Under the pieces are notes generated by a model. It had not been told where the DNA came from. It made no database searches and worked only from the letters and a program-made list of their open reading frames with translations. A program made the position numbers and the translations under genes. From assembly GCA_031262885.1 (NCBI GenBank), contig JAISGV010000002.1, forward strand, positions 1 through 64,000: a stretch of 64,000 bases of DNA, given 5' to 3'. Below are positions 37,573 through 48,222 of this stretch, piece by piece. The stretch comes from Endomicrobium sp. (GTDB lineage Bacteria; Elusimicrobiota; Endomicrobiia; Endomicrobiales; Endomicrobiaceae). Every line of letters starts with the position of its first letter. Position 1 is the first letter of the stretch.

Positions 37573-39708
37573 TCATACAATGTTACAGAATCTTGCTATA
37601 ATTTTTTTTCTTATATTAGTTAAAAATAAAATTTCTAATATTTGATTGTCATTGCAGTTAATTATTTTTGTTATTGTACCTATACCAAAATTTGGATGTG
37701 ATATTGTCATACCTATTTTATATTCATTATTATTTAGATTTTTATTTACCTTAAGAATATTATGTTCTATACCCGTTTCATTTATAAAAATAGATGGAAT
37801 GTTTTTTCTTTTTATTCCTTGTAAAGTCCTATTCATAGCCCATAATAGATATAAATTATTTTTAGCTCTAGTCATTCCAACATACATAAGTCTTCTTTCT
37901 TCTTCTAATGTATTAGAATAATTTACTATTGGAAATAAATTTTTTTCAAGACCACATATAAAAACATTTTTAAATTCTAAACCTTTTGATAGATGCAAAG
38001 TCATTAAAGTAACGTTATTTTCATTAAATTTACTATCAGAATCATTATTATTTTCTAACAATGATAATGAAATAAGATATTTTCTTACAGATTTATCACT
38101 AGAATTGTTTTCAAAATTTTTCACACTAGAAACAAATTCTTTTATATTATTGATATCTATTTTAAATTTATTATCGTTATTTAACTTAAAAGATTTGACG
38201 TAATTTAAATTTATATATTTAATAATAATATTGATCATTTGCATTACAGAACTGTTATTTTTAATAATAATTAATTTTTTTATTAATATATAAAAATGTT
38301 TTAATGCAAATATTATTTTAACAGATAATCCTTTTATTTTGTCAGAATAGTTAATAGTATTCCACATAGATAAATTATTTTTTATTGCAAATCTTTTTAA
38401 TTTTTCTATTGATAATTTACCTATTCCTCTTTTTGGAATATTTATAATTCTTTGTAAACTTAAGTCATCATTCTGATTTTCAATAAATCTAAGATAAGAT
38501 AAAATACTTTTTATTTCAGTTTTGTTAAAAACTTTAGCTTTACCAATAATATTATAAGGTATTTTAGTTTTCATGAATTCTTCTTCGAAAATTTTAGATT
38601 GATTATTTGTTCTATAAAGAATAGCAAAATCTGAAAAATTAGACTCTTTTTTTAAAATACTTTCACGTATTAAGTTTATTACTATTTTTACTTCATCATT
38701 TTCATCTTTTGCAGCTAAAACTTTTACATGCCCATTATCTTTCCTATTAGTCCATAATTTTTTATTCTTTCTTAAATAGTTGTTATTTATGATTTTATAA
38801 GCTGCTGATAAAATTTTTGAAGTGGATCTATAATTTTGTTCTAATTTTACAGATTTTACATTTAAATAGTCTCTTTCAAAATTCAAAATATTAGTTATAT
38901 CAGCTCCTCTCCAAGAGTAAATTGCTTGATCATCATCTCCACACACACATATATTATTATGCTTACTAGACAACAATTTTATTAATTCATATTGAGCATA
39001 ATTTGTATCTTGATATTCATCAACCATAATATATTTAAATTTATTAGAATAATATTCTAACAAATTTAAATTATCTCTTAAGGCTATTACTGTTTTCATT
39101 ATCAAATCACCAAAATCCAAAAAATGCATATTACTTAATTTTTGTTGATAACAAGTATATATTTCAATTAAATTTTTATAAAAACAACTATCTATATTTT
39201 TAGTTTTTAAATTTTCAGGATAGTTTAAATTATCTTTTGCTAAATTTATTGCATTTATTATATTAGAAAGTTTACTATTTATTTTTAATTCTTTCATACA
39301 ATCTTTTATTATTCTTTTTTGTTCAGTTGAATTACATATTAAAAAGTCTGGTTCTAGACCTATTTTTTTTGCTTCTATTCTTAAAAAGAATGTACAAAAT
39401 GAATGGAATGTGAATACTTTTACTTGGTTTATTTTATTATTAGAGAATAATAGTTTATCTATTAAATTTTTAACTCTTTCTTTCATTTCTATTGCAGCTT
39501 TATTTGTAAACGTTATTGCAAGTATGTAATAAGTAGAAGAAACATCTTTAAAAAGCAAATAAACTATTCTATGTGTAATAACTTTAGTTTTCCCTGTTCC
39601 TGCACCAGCAAAAATTATTAACGGACCCTTTATAGAAAGTACAGCTTCTATTTGCTGTGGATTTAAATTATTTATTAAGAGTTCTTTTTTTTTATGTTCT
39701 TTTAACAT
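37573..39708 (-). CDS. UvrD/PcrA-type superfamily 1 DNA helicase
   Basis: 711 residues with all SF1 motifs: Walker A FAGAGTGKTKVITHRI, ILAITFTNKAA, MVDEYQDTNYAQYEL (Walker B), GDDDQAIYSWRGADI, LEQNYRSTSKIL, MTLHLSKGLEF and RRLMYVGMTRA. It unwinds 3' to 5' in repair and clears proteins from DNA. PcrA, UvrD and Rep cannot be told apart here. It converges on rplS with 14 bp between stops. Confidence 0.95.
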   Translation of the reverse strand: MLKEHKKKELLINNLNPQQIEAVLSIKGPLIIFAGAGTGKTKVITHRIVYLLFKDVSSTYYILAITFTNKAAIEMKERVKNLIDKLLFSNNKINQVKVFTFHSFCTFFLRIEAKKIGLEPDFLICNSTEQKRIIKDCMKELKINSKLSNIINAINLAKDNLNYPENLKTKNIDSCFYKNLIEIYTCYQQKLSNMHFLDFGDLIMKTVIALRDNLNLLEYYSNKFKYIMVDEYQDTNYAQYELIKLLSSKHNNICVCGDDDQAIYSWRGADITNILNFERDYLNVKSVKLEQNYRSTSKILSAAYKIINNNYLRKNKKLWTNRKDNGHVKVLAAKDENDEVKIVINLIRESILKKESNFSDFAILYRTNNQSKIFEEEFMKTKIPYNIIGKAKVFNKTEIKSILSYLRFIENQNDDLSLQRIINIPKRGIGKLSIEKLKRFAIKNNLSMWNTINYSDKIKGLSVKIIFALKHFYILIKKLIIIKNNSSVMQMINIIIKYINLNYVKSFKLNNDNKFKIDINNIKEFVSSVKNFENNSSDKSVRKYLISLSLLENNNDSDSKFNENNVTLMTLHLSKGLEFKNVFICGLEKNLFPIVNYSNTLEEERRLMYVGMTRAKNNLYLLWAMNRTLQGIKRKNIPSIFINETGIEHNILKVNKNLNNNEYKIGMTISHPNFGIGTITKIINCNDNQILEILFLTNIRKKIIARFCNIV

Positions 39709-39768
39709 TCTTATATAAAAATTTAATAATAAAACTACTTAAAACTATTAGTAAGAATATATTTTTTA

Positions 39769-39777
39769 TGCTATAAT
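39769..39777 (+). promoter_or_regulatory. Extended -10 promoter before the nitroreductase gene
   Basis: TGCTATAAT (39769-39777) lies about 45 bp before the nitroreductase start, in the spacer divergent from the helicase. The same nine bases precede the NifU-like gene at 33765. Confidence 0.5.
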
Positions 39778-39822
39778 TCCTAATAATTACTATTGTACTA
39801 AAAAGGAGATCAAAAAAATACG

Positions 39823-40326
39823 ATGTCAGATATATTATTAGAAAGAAGAAGTATAAGAAAATATACTAATGAAGAAGTTAATGAAAAAGATTTGAATTAT
39901 ATCCTACATGCAGCTATGTCTGCACCAACAGCTAAAAATACAAGATGTTATTATTTTATGATTATAAAAAACAAAAATACTTATAAAAAAATAGCTAAAG
40001 TACATTCTGGAGCACAAATGATTTTAAATGCGCCATTAGCTATCTTAGTTTTAGGAGATACAAACCTAGCTTTTGAAAACTATTTACCACAAGATTGTGC
40101 GGCTGCAACTCAAAATATACTGCTTGCCTCTAAATATAAAGGTTATGGTTCTGTATGGTGTGGAATATATTCAAATTGTAAAAGATCAAAAGCTATAGAA
40201 AATATATTTAAATTACCTAGTAATATTAAACCTTTTTCTCTTGTTATTATAGGAAAATCTGCAGAAAATAAACAAGTTAAGAACAATTGGCAACCTGAAA
40301 AAATAAAATACGAATTTTGGAAATGA
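39823..40326 (+). CDS. Nitroreductase-family flavoprotein
   Basis: 167 residues. The FMN-binding start ERRSIRKYTNEEVNEKDLNY, then AAMSAPTAKNTRCYYFMI and the central NAPLAILVLGDT region are typical. The dimer helix DCAAATQNILLASKYKGYGS follows. These enzymes reduce nitro compounds, quinones or flavins with NAD(P)H; the natural substrate is unknown. The stop codon overlaps the argS start (ATGA at 40323), an unexpected coupling with a tRNA synthetase. Confidence 0.9.
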   Translation: MSDILLERRSIRKYTNEEVNEKDLNYILHAAMSAPTAKNTRCYYFMIIKNKNTYKKIAKVHSGAQMILNAPLAILVLGDTNLAFENYLPQDCAAATQNILLASKYKGYGSVWCGIYSNCKRSKAIENIFKLPSNIKPFSLVIIGKSAENKQVKNNWQPEKIKYEFWK

Positions 40327-41987
40327 TAAAACAATATATAAGAAATGAACTTAGCATCGTAATAAAAAAATATTTAAGTAAAATAAATAGTCTTAACAAT
40401 GATGTCATTTATTTTACAGTCGAGATTTCTCCAAAAAATACTGAATTTGATTTTTCTACAAACGCTGCAATCATCATATCGAAAAAACTAAATATTAAAC
40501 CAAAAGAAGTAGCTTTAGATATTATTAGTATAATTAATGAAAACAACTTATCATTTATAAATAAAGCTAAAATGGATGTAAATGGTATAGGATTTATAAA
40601 TATAAAGATAAATAAGGAAATCTTATACAAGGAATTGCAAAATATTCTAAATCAAAAAAATAAATATGGTAGTAATATAATAAAAAATCATAATATAGAA
40701 AATATTTTAATTGAATTTGTTTCTGCAAATCCAACTGGGCCCTTACATATTGGACATGGTCGAGGTGCAGCCTTAGGTAATGCGTTAACAAAAATATTAA
40801 AACATTTAGGTCATAAAGTAACAAAAGAATATTATTTAAATGATGTAGGAAATCAAATGACGATTTTAGCAAAATCTACAGAACTTAGATATAGAGAATT
40901 AAAAGGTGAAAAAATTATATTCCCCAATGATTACTATCAAGGACAATATATTATCGACATAGCAAATAAATTAATACTTAGTGGGAAAAAAATTTATGAA
41001 ATAGATTTTAAATATGAAACAATAAAATATATATTAAATAACATAAAAAATGATCTTAGAAAACTTAATATTCAATTTGATAATTGGTTCTATGAAAGCT
41101 CATTAATTAATAAAAAAAATGAAGTTAATAAAGTTATTACATTTTTATACAATTCTGGTTTTATTTATATAAAAAATAAAGCATTATGGTTGTCTACTAA
41201 AAAATTTGGAGACGACAAGGACAGGGTTTTAAAAAAAAGTAATAAAGAATATACATATTTTGCTACAGATATAGCATATCATAAAAATAAGTTTGATAGA
41301 GGTTTTACAAAAGTTATAAACATTTGGGGTGCAGACCATAGCGGTTATATAGCAAGATTAAAAAGCGCAATACAAATGTTAGGTTTTAAAAAAACATCGT
41401 TAAAGATTATACTATATCAATTGGTTTCTTTGATCAAAAATAAACAACAAATTACAATGTCTACTAGATCAGGTAAATTTATTACACTAAATCAAATTAT
41501 AAATGATGTAGGAGAAAACGTTACTAAATTCTTTTTTTTATTACGTAATCCAATGTCTCAATTTGAATTTAATTTAGAATTAGCAAAAAAACAATCTAAA
41601 GAAAATCCTGTTTTTTATATTCAATATGTTAATGCAAGATGCAAATCTATAATCAACAATAGTATAAATATGCATAATATAATTAAAGATATTAACAAAA
41701 TAAATTTTAAACTATTAATAACTAAAGAAGAAATAAATTTATTAAAACAATTAAGTTTATTTTGTGATATATTAAAAATATGTGAAATAACAATGAATCC
41801 TAATCATTTATCATTGTACCTTATTAAATTATCAGACAAATATCATAAATTTTATGAAACTTGTAAAGTATTATTAAATAATAACGTACCATTAACATCT
41901 GCAAGATTAAAGCTTGTAGAAGGAGTTTCTATAATAATTAAAATAGGGTTAGACTTATTAGGCATAGAAATACCTAATAAGATGTAA
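40323..41987 (+). CDS. argS: Arginyl-tRNA synthetase
   Basis: 554 residues from the ATG overlapping the preceding stop; an ATG six bases earlier is also in frame. Class I signature ANPTGPLHIGHGRGAALGN (HIGH form), the KMSKS-equivalent ITMSTRSGKF, and the DALR anticodon-binding C-terminus. The N-terminal Add1 domain that reads the tRNA D-loop is present. It is the enzyme for tRNA-Arg, one of which (31989) is malformed. Confidence 0.97.
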   Translation: MIKQYIRNELSIVIKKYLSKINSLNNDVIYFTVEISPKNTEFDFSTNAAIIISKKLNIKPKEVALDIISIINENNLSFINKAKMDVNGIGFINIKINKEILYKELQNILNQKNKYGSNIIKNHNIENILIEFVSANPTGPLHIGHGRGAALGNALTKILKHLGHKVTKEYYLNDVGNQMTILAKSTELRYRELKGEKIIFPNDYYQGQYIIDIANKLILSGKKIYEIDFKYETIKYILNNIKNDLRKLNIQFDNWFYESSLINKKNEVNKVITFLYNSGFIYIKNKALWLSTKKFGDDKDRVLKKSNKEYTYFATDIAYHKNKFDRGFTKVINIWGADHSGYIARLKSAIQMLGFKKTSLKIILYQLVSLIKNKQQITMSTRSGKFITLNQIINDVGENVTKFFFLLRNPMSQFEFNLELAKKQSKENPVFYIQYVNARCKSIINNSINMHNIIKDINKINFKLLITKEEINLLKQLSLFCDILKICEITMNPNHLSLYLIKLSDKYHKFYETCKVLLNNNVPLTSARLKLVEGVSIIIKIGLDLLGIEIPNKM

Positions 41988-42021
41988 TAAATAAAGTTAT
42001 AGAAAGAGAGAGGAGGATATA

Positions 42022-42258
42022 ATGTCAGAAAAAATAGCAAAAATTGGTATAAAAAGAGAAATAGGTTATTTATATTTTGTAGATAAACAAGGAGATGTAT
42101 CAAGATCAATAATGGCAAGAGGTATTAAAAGAAATAGTGTAATAGAAAAAATAGCAAAAATTGGTATAAAAAAAGAAACAGGTTATTTATATTTTGTAGA
42201 TAAACAAGGAGATGTATCAAGATCAATAATGGCAAGAGGCATTAAGAAAAAAAAATAA
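42022..42258 (+). CDS. Small basic protein made of two tandem near-identical 39-residue units
   Basis: 78 residues; I do not recognise the family. Each unit reads EKIAKIGIK, then a Lys/Arg-Glu stretch, then GYLYFVDKQGDVSRSIMARG and a basic end. The second unit (from 42145) differs from the first at very few positions: AGA/AAA, ATA/ACA, GGT/GGC and the tail. A strong Shine-Dalgarno (AGGAGG, six bases before the ATG) argues that it is translated. The predicted fold is a small beta sheet with many basic residues; RNA or ribosome binding is only a guess. It follows argS by 34 bp. A single 39-residue unit looks self-contained, so an ancestral 40-residue gene was probably duplicated in frame. Confidence 0.75.
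   Translation: MSEKIAKIGIKREIGYLYFVDKQGDVSRSIMARGIKRNSVIEKIAKIGIKKETGYLYFVDKQGDVSRSIMARGIKKKK
42028..42255 (+). repeat. Direct tandem repeat of 117 bp (39 codons)
   Basis: Unit 1 is 42028-42144 and unit 2 is 42145-42255, with a period of exactly 117 bp. The longest identical stretch runs for more than 60 bases from GGTTATTTATATTTTG. Synonymous sites have hardly diverged, so the duplication is recent or kept uniform by recombination. Confidence 0.95.
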
Positions 42259-42294
42259 TTTATAATTAATTTATGTTTAAAGTACAATCTAGTT

Positions 42295-42388
42295 TGGAGG
42301 GAGAGAGATTCGAACTCTCGGTACAGGATTGTTACCTATACACCGGTTTAGCAAACCAGCGCACTAAGCCAAACTATGCGATCCCTCC
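42295..42388 (-). tRNA. tRNA-Ser (anticodon GCU)
   Basis: A 94-nt class II tRNA. The acceptor is GGAGGGA/TCCCTCC with A73, the anticodon loop TTGCTAA gives GCT with T33, and there is a long variable arm and TTCGAAT T-loop. CCA is not encoded. It lies antisense between the duplicated mini-gene and folD. Confidence 0.96.
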
Positions 42389-42448
42389 ATTAATTACTTA
42401 TATTATCAAAATAACTTTTTAAAGTACAGTACAGTATTATATGTTTAT

Positions 42449-42477
42449 TTGCTTTTTTATAGATTATCTGCTATATT
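42449..42477 (+). promoter_or_regulatory. folD promoter
   Basis: TTGCTT (42449-42454), 17-bp spacer, TATATT (42472-42477) with a TG just upstream (TGC) making an extended -10. It lies 60 bp before the folD start. Confidence 0.5.
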
Positions 42478-42537
42478 AATTGGTACTATAAACATAAGAT
42501 TATGCGATTATCAGTTTTAAAAAGGATAAAGTACGCT

Positions 42538-43428
42538 ATGGATATTATTGAAGGTAAAACAATATCAATTAAGAGAAGAGCTAAACTAAAAGAAGAAATT
42601 ATAAAAATTAAAAATATGACAGGAAAAAATCCAGGTTTAGCAACAGTACTGGTAGGTGATAATCCTGCTAGTAAAGTTTATATCAGTTCCAAAATTAAAG
42701 CTTGTAAAGAAGTTGGAATCGAATCGTTTCACCATGATTTATCTAGTAATTCTTCAGAAAAAACAGTAATTAATTTGATAAATGATTTGAACAAAAATAA
42801 AGAAATTAATGGAATATTAATTCAGTTACCTTTACCTAAACAAGAATTTACAAGGAATTGCATTAATAGTATAGATCCTTTAAAAGATGTTGATGGTATA
42901 CATCCATTTAATATAGGACTTTTAGATTCAACAAAGAATTGGATTGATATTGTAAAACAAAATCTTTTAATACCTTGTACACCTTTAGGAATTATGCATT
43001 TATTAAAGTATTATAATATTAGTATGACAGGGAAAACAGCATTAATTATTGGCAGATCTAATCTTGTCGGGAAACCAATGGCAAATCTTTTATTAGCAAA
43101 TAATGCTACAGTTATTATGGCTCATTCAAAAACTAAAAAATTAAAAGAATTATGTAAAACAGCAGATATTGTTATAGTTTCTATTGGAAAACCTAATTTT
43201 ATAAACAAAGAATTTATAAAAAATAATTCTATTGTTGTTGATGTAGGAATCAATAGAAATTTTAATGGATTATGTGGAGATGTGGATTTTAACTCTGTTA
43301 AAAACATGGATATAAAAATAACTCCTGTTCCAGGAGGTGTAGGCCCTATGACTATAACATCATTATTAGAAAATACATTAAAAGCTTTTATTACTACTAA
43401 TATGATTAAATCCAGTATATTTGCGTAA
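42538..43428 (+). CDS. folD: Bifunctional methylenetetrahydrofolate dehydrogenase/cyclohydrolase
   Basis: 296 residues from the ATG at 42538 ([20 protein letters not shown]); an upstream in-frame ATG would add 12 residues not found in the family. Marks: [17 protein letters not shown] with the catalytic Lys, [28 protein letters not shown] and [11 protein letters not shown]. It interconverts methylene-, methenyl- and formyl-THF. It works with MetF/MetV and the glycine cleavage proteins. The 3' end overlaps the convergent serS by 51 bp. Confidence 0.96.
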   Translation: MDIIEGKTISIKRRAKLKEEIIKIKNMTGKNPGLATVLVGDNPASKVYISSKIKACKEVGIESFHHDLSSNSSEKTVINLINDLNKNKEINGILIQLPLPKQEFTRNCINSIDPLKDVDGIHPFNIGLLDSTKNWIDIVKQNLLIPCTPLGIMHLLKYYNISMTGKTALIIGRSNLVGKPMANLLLANNATVIMAHSKTKKLKELCKTADIVIVSIGKPNFINKEFIKNNSIVVDVGINRNFNGLCGDVDFNSVKNMDIKITPVPGGVGPMTITSLLENTLKAFITTNMIKSSIFA

Positions 43429-44664
43429 TACTTTAGGTATCTTTATAGTACCATCTTCTTGTTGATAGTATTCTATAATGGCTGCCATTATTCTTCCAAT
43501 AGCTACTCCAGATCCATTCAATGTATGTATAAAATTATTCTTTTTATTAATATGTTTAATTTTAATATTCATTCTACGTGCTTGAAAATCTTTAAAGTTT
43601 GAACATGACGATACTTCTTTATATTTATTATCTCCAGCAAACCAAATTTCTAAATCATAAGTTTTTGCTGCAGCAAAGCCCATATCTCCTGAAGATAAAA
43701 GTGAAATTCTATAAGGTATATCTAAGGGTTTTAATACATTTTCCACATCTAAAACCAAAGTATCTAATTCATAATTAGAAGTTGTTGGATTCACAAATTT
43801 TACAAGTTCTACTTTACCAAACTGATGGTTTCTAAATAACCCTTTTGTATCTCTTCCATAAGAACCTGATTCTCTTCTAAAACATGCAGAATAAGATACA
43901 AATTTTTTAGGCAATGAATTTTCTAACAATATTTTATTTCTATATACGTTAGTAATGCTAACTTCAGCTGTTGGAATTAAGTATAAATTATCCATAGCAC
44001 ATTTAAATACTTCATCATTAAATTTAGGTAACTGTCCAGTACCTATCATAGACTCTAGATTTACAAGATAAGGAGCTGTTATTTCAGAATAATTATTTTT
44101 TTTATGAGTTTCAATAAAAAATGTTATTAATGCTCTTTCCAATACACAACCTTCATTTTTTAATACTACAAAACGTGAGCCAGAAATTTTTGAAGCTACC
44201 ACAAAATCAAAAATATTTAATTTTTCTCCTATTTCCCAATGATGTTTAGGATGAAACGAAAATTTTTTTGGAGTATTAACTAACTTTACAATCTTATTAG
44301 ATTTTTCGTCTATACCTATAGGAACACTAATATCAGGTATATTTGGGATACACAAAATTAATTTTAATATTTTATCTTCTAGAACAAATAATCTTTTTTT
44401 TTGTTTTTGAATATTATTTTTTAATGTATTGGCTACAGAAATTAATCTAGTTAGATCATAATTTTTTTCTTTATTTTTAATAAATCTAGAAATCTCTTTA
44501 GATTTTTTGTTTCTATAATTATTCAGTTTTTCTATTGATTTCAAAATTTTTTTCTTTTCATCATCTAGGTATAATAATTGTTCTATATCTATATTTTCAT
44601 TTCTACACAATAGAGCTTTTTTCACTAGTTCAATATTTTTCCTAATAAATTTTATATCTAACAT
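43378..44664 (-). CDS. serS: Seryl-tRNA synthetase
   Basis: 428 residues. N-terminal coiled-coil arm (about 30-110, rich in Lys/Glu/Asn), then class II motifs: motif 2 [19 protein letters not shown] and motif 3 [19 protein letters not shown]. SerRS reads the long variable arm of the three tRNA-Ser genes found here. It is the most downstream gene of the minus run after dnaE (32-bp gap) and overlaps folD tail to tail. Confidence 0.97.
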   Translation of the reverse strand: MLDIKFIRKNIELVKKALLCRNENIDIEQLLYLDDEKKKILKSIEKLNNYRNKKSKEISRFIKNKEKNYDLTRLISVANTLKNNIQKQKKRLFVLEDKILKLILCIPNIPDISVPIGIDEKSNKIVKLVNTPKKFSFHPKHHWEIGEKLNIFDFVVASKISGSRFVVLKNEGCVLERALITFFIETHKKNNYSEITAPYLVNLESMIGTGQLPKFNDEVFKCAMDNLYLIPTAEVSITNVYRNKILLENSLPKKFVSYSACFRRESGSYGRDTKGLFRNHQFGKVELVKFVNPTTSNYELDTLVLDVENVLKPLDIPYRISLLSSGDMGFAAAKTYDLEIWFAGDNKYKEVSSCSNFKDFQARRMNIKIKHINKKNNFIHTLNGSGVAIGRIMAAIIEYYQQEDGTIKIPKVLRKYTGFNHISSNKSF

Positions 44665-44696
44665 TTTTTAATTTCTCTCATTTTTAAATAAATATT

Positions 44697-47600
44697 TTAT
44701 TGTATTCTGATTATATTTTTTTTATCAATTATATTCATAATATTATTAAAAAAATCATTTGAACAATTAATAAAATAATCTGTTTTAATATAAAAATTAC
44801 CATGAATATTATCTACTAAATTTATATAAACTCTAGTTTTACCTTTATATTTCATAAAAATTTTTTTTAATTCAAAACTCACAATCTTTTTATAATCTTT
44901 AACTAAAATTTTTATATGAATTTCTTTAGCATCTAAAAATTTTTTATTTATTTCTTCTATTGATCTAATTTCTTCCACTACCATTTCTACATTTTTTTTA
45001 GTGTTTAATAGCTTGCCTTTCACTACAATAATAGTATTTAATACTAAATATTTTTTCAATTTTTCAAAATTATTTGGAAAAATAATACATTCAATATTTG
45101 TCCAAAAATCTTCTATTCTAAACTTTGCATATAATTTTCTTTTTGTCTTAGAAATATTATTTTTTATTATAGTTAATAAACCATAAGTACAAATTACGCT
45201 TTGAGATAATTTAGATATATTATCATTAATATATTTTATATTATAATCAGAACATAATTCTAAATATTCTTTAACATTATCTAAAGGATATCCTGAAATA
45301 TATAACCCTAAAACTTCTTTTTCAAAATTAAGTAATTCAAGTAATTCAAGTGGTATTATCGTACTATCCAAATATTTTTTATTATCAATATGATCAAATA
45401 GTATCCCTTGCATAAAACCTTTTTTTTTATCTAAAGCTTTTTTAATAAAAAATTTAATATTTTGTAGTAAATTAGCCCTTAAATAAAATTTATTACTTCC
45501 TAAACAATCACAAGCACCTGATTTTATTAAACTTTCTATATTTTTTTTATTAGAAGAATATAAAACAATTTTTTGAAAAAAATCTTCTATATTATTAAAA
45601 CGCTTATTATTACTATTTGCTGATAATTTTTCTATATAGTCAGTAAATGTTTCTCCTATATTTTTAATAGCAAGAAGCCCAAAACGAATACTATTTTTAC
45701 CACATATCTTAAATTTACCATCAGAAAATTGTATATTTGGTGATAATATTTTAATTCCGAAATTCTTGGCATCATTTAAATATATAACGAGTTTAGTTTT
45801 ATTATCCTTATCTTTACTGCCACTCCTTAAAATTTCACTGTTCAATAAAGCAGTAAAATATTCTAAAGGATAATTTGCTTTTAGATATGCTGTTCTATAA
45901 GAAATAATACTATATGCTGCAGCATGTGACTTGTTAAATCCATATCCAGCGAAAGACATAATATTATTAAATATTTTTTCAGAAATATTTTTACTAATTT
46001 TATTTTTTACAAAAGAACCTTTTATAAATTTTTCTCTAAAATTTTCTATAACATCTGGGAGTTTTTTACTTATAGCTTTACGAAAAATATCTGCTTCTAT
46101 CGAAGTAAAATCGGCAAGTAATACTACCATTTGCATTACTTGTTCTTGATATAAAATTACTCCATAAGTATCACTTAAAATTGTTTCTTGTAATGGATGA
46201 TCATAAGTAATCTTTATATTCCCATGTTTTCTATTAACAAAATTTTCTAACATACCAGAACCTATAGGCCCAGGTCTATATAAAGCATTTATAGCAATAA
46301 TATCATTAATACAACTTGGTTTCAATTTAAATAATAAATCTTTTATACCTTTACTCTCAAGTTGAAAAACACCTGTAGTATTTGCTTTACTAAGAAGATC
46401 ATATGTAATTTTATCATTCAAAGAAATTTTTTCTAAATTGAAATTCGGAAATTTAACTTTTATGTAGGATACACAGTCATTAATAACAGTAAGAGTTTTT
46501 AAACCTAAAAAATCTATTTTTAATAATCCTAAATAACTAAGACAAGTTCCATCATATTGAGTAGTAATAACATTATTCCTAGAACTTTTAGATAAAGGAG
46601 AATAATTCGTAATATTCTCATTTGCTATAACCATTCCTGCCGAATGAATTCCTACGTGTCTTTTTAATCCTTCTAATTTTTTTGAAATTTTTATTAGCTT
46701 TTCTATTCTTTTATCACTTTTAATAAAATTCAAAAAACTTTTTGAATTTTTTATGGCATTAGCAATGTTAGTATTATACGGTATAAATTTAGTTATATTA
46801 CTAGCTTCTAAAGCTGTAAAACCCATAACTCTTGCAACATCTTTTATAACTAATCTAGCTTGCATAGAACCAAAGGTTATAATTTGAGCACATTTATCTT
46901 TACCATATTTTTCTATTACATATTTTATAACAGCATCTCTGCCAAAATCAGCAAAATCTATATCTAAGTCTGGCATGGAACTTCTATTTTGATTTAAAAA
47001 TCTCTCAAAAATAAGTCCATATTTTAATGGACAAATATCAGTAATTCCTAAACTATAAGCTACTATTGAACCTGCTCCAGAACCTCTTCCTGGACCTACT
47101 GGAATATTATTATATTTCGCATAATTTACAAAATCTGCAACTATTAAAAAATAAGATGAAAATCCCATTTTTTCAATAGTAACAAGTTCATCCTCTAATC
47201 TTTTTTTATATTCTAATTTTTTATCATAAGAAATATATTTATATCTTTTTTCAAAACCTATATTACAAATAGTTCTTAGATATTCTGTATCAGAATTATA
47301 TTTTCCTGGAATTTTAAATTTTGGTATAAGAGGTTTTCCTTCAGGAATTTTAATATCAACTTTTTCTGCAATACTTAAAGTATTTTTTATGGCTTCTGGA
47401 ATATAAGAAAAAGTAGCACTCATTTCTTCTGGACTGCGATAATAAAAAAGGTCAGATCCAAAACGCAATCTTTTATTGTCAGTTAAAATTTTGTTAGTGC
47501 CTATACATAATAATACATCATGAATTTCATAATCACTTTGCAATAAAAAATGACAATCATTAGTAACTACCATCGGTATATTAGTTTTTTTTGATAATTC

Positions 47601-48194
47601 AATTAATTTTGGTATTATTTTTTTTTGCTCTTTTAAATTATTATCCATAATTTCTATATAAAAGTTATCTTTACCAAAAATATTTCTATATTCTATGGCT
47701 ACATCTTGTGCTTGTTTTACATTATTTTCACTTAAAGCAGTTGCAATTTCCCCTGCAAGACAACCTGATAAAGCTATTAATCCATCATTAAACCTACTTA
47801 AAATTTCTTTATCAATTCTAGGTTTATAATAAAACCCTTCTATAAAACCTATACTTACTATACGCATAAGATTCTGATATCCAATAAAATCTTTAGCTAA
47901 TAAAGTTAAATGATTATAATTCCCTTTTTTATTTCCCAATTTTTTATTAAAACGAGAAGTTGTAATATAAACTTCACATCCAATTATAGGTTTTATACCA
48001 CTAAGTAAAGAAGCATGATAAAATTCCATAGCTCCATACATATTACCATGATCAGTAATAGCAAGAGCTGACATTTTATAATTTGTTATTAGTGTAAATA
48101 ATTCACTAGGCTTTCCATTATTAAGTAATTTACAAGAACCATCTAAAAGTGAATATTCAGTATGATTATGTAAATGAACAAATTCTGCTTTCAA
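44697..48194 (-). CDS. dnaE: DNA polymerase III alpha subunit
   Basis: 1165 residues, the E. coli DnaE length. The N-terminal PHP domain has FVHLHNHTEYSLLDGSCK. The palm catalytic acids are in MPDLDIDFADFGRD. The fingers include the GFNKSHAAAYSIISYRTAYL block, followed by tandem helix-hairpin-helix, OB fold (VICTYGLLTIIKNN, then KTKRKLYAKFRIED) and tau-binding C-terminus. It replicates the chromosome using the DnaN clamp. No frameshift despite many A/T tracts. Confidence 0.97.
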   Translation of the reverse strand: MKAEFVHLHNHTEYSLLDGSCKLLNNGKPSELFTLITNYKMSALAITDHGNMYGAMEFYHASLLSGIKPIIGCEVYITTSRFNKKLGNKKGNYNHLTLLAKDFIGYQNLMRIVSIGFIEGFYYKPRIDKEILSRFNDGLIALSGCLAGEIATALSENNVKQAQDVAIEYRNIFGKDNFYIEIMDNNLKEQKKIIPKLIELSKKTNIPMVVTNDCHFLLQSDYEIHDVLLCIGTNKILTDNKRLRFGSDLFYYRSPEEMSATFSYIPEAIKNTLSIAEKVDIKIPEGKPLIPKFKIPGKYNSDTEYLRTICNIGFEKRYKYISYDKKLEYKKRLEDELVTIEKMGFSSYFLIVADFVNYAKYNNIPVGPGRGSGAGSIVAYSLGITDICPLKYGLIFERFLNQNRSSMPDLDIDFADFGRDAVIKYVIEKYGKDKCAQIITFGSMQARLVIKDVARVMGFTALEASNITKFIPYNTNIANAIKNSKSFLNFIKSDKRIEKLIKISKKLEGLKRHVGIHSAGMVIANENITNYSPLSKSSRNNVITTQYDGTCLSYLGLLKIDFLGLKTLTVINDCVSYIKVKFPNFNLEKISLNDKITYDLLSKANTTGVFQLESKGIKDLLFKLKPSCINDIIAINALYRPGPIGSGMLENFVNRKHGNIKITYDHPLQETILSDTYGVILYQEQVMQMVVLLADFTSIEADIFRKAISKKLPDVIENFREKFIKGSFVKNKISKNISEKIFNNIMSFAGYGFNKSHAAAYSIISYRTAYLKANYPLEYFTALLNSEILRSGSKDKDNKTKLVIYLNDAKNFGIKILSPNIQFSDGKFKICGKNSIRFGLLAIKNIGETFTDYIEKLSANSNNKRFNNIEDFFQKIVLYSSNKKNIESLIKSGACDCLGSNKFYLRANLLQNIKFFIKKALDKKKGFMQGILFDHIDNKKYLDSTIIPLELLELLNFEKEVLGLYISGYPLDNVKEYLELCSDYNIKYINDNISKLSQSVICTYGLLTIIKNNISKTKRKLYAKFRIEDFWTNIECIIFPNNFEKLKKYLVLNTIIVVKGKLLNTKKNVEMVVEEIRSIEEINKKFLDAKEIHIKILVKDYKKIVSFELKKIFMKYKGKTRVYINLVDNIHGNFYIKTDYFINCSNDFFNNIMNIIDKKNIIRIQ

Positions 48195-48222
48195 AATTAA
48201 ACTCTCAATTATAAATTTAAAA

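Noticed and set aside
42022-42258. CRISPR-like or phage repeat at the 117-bp tandem unit
   Set aside because: There are only two copies with no spacer between them, the period is a multiple of three, and both are in one translated frame behind a strong ribosome-binding site.
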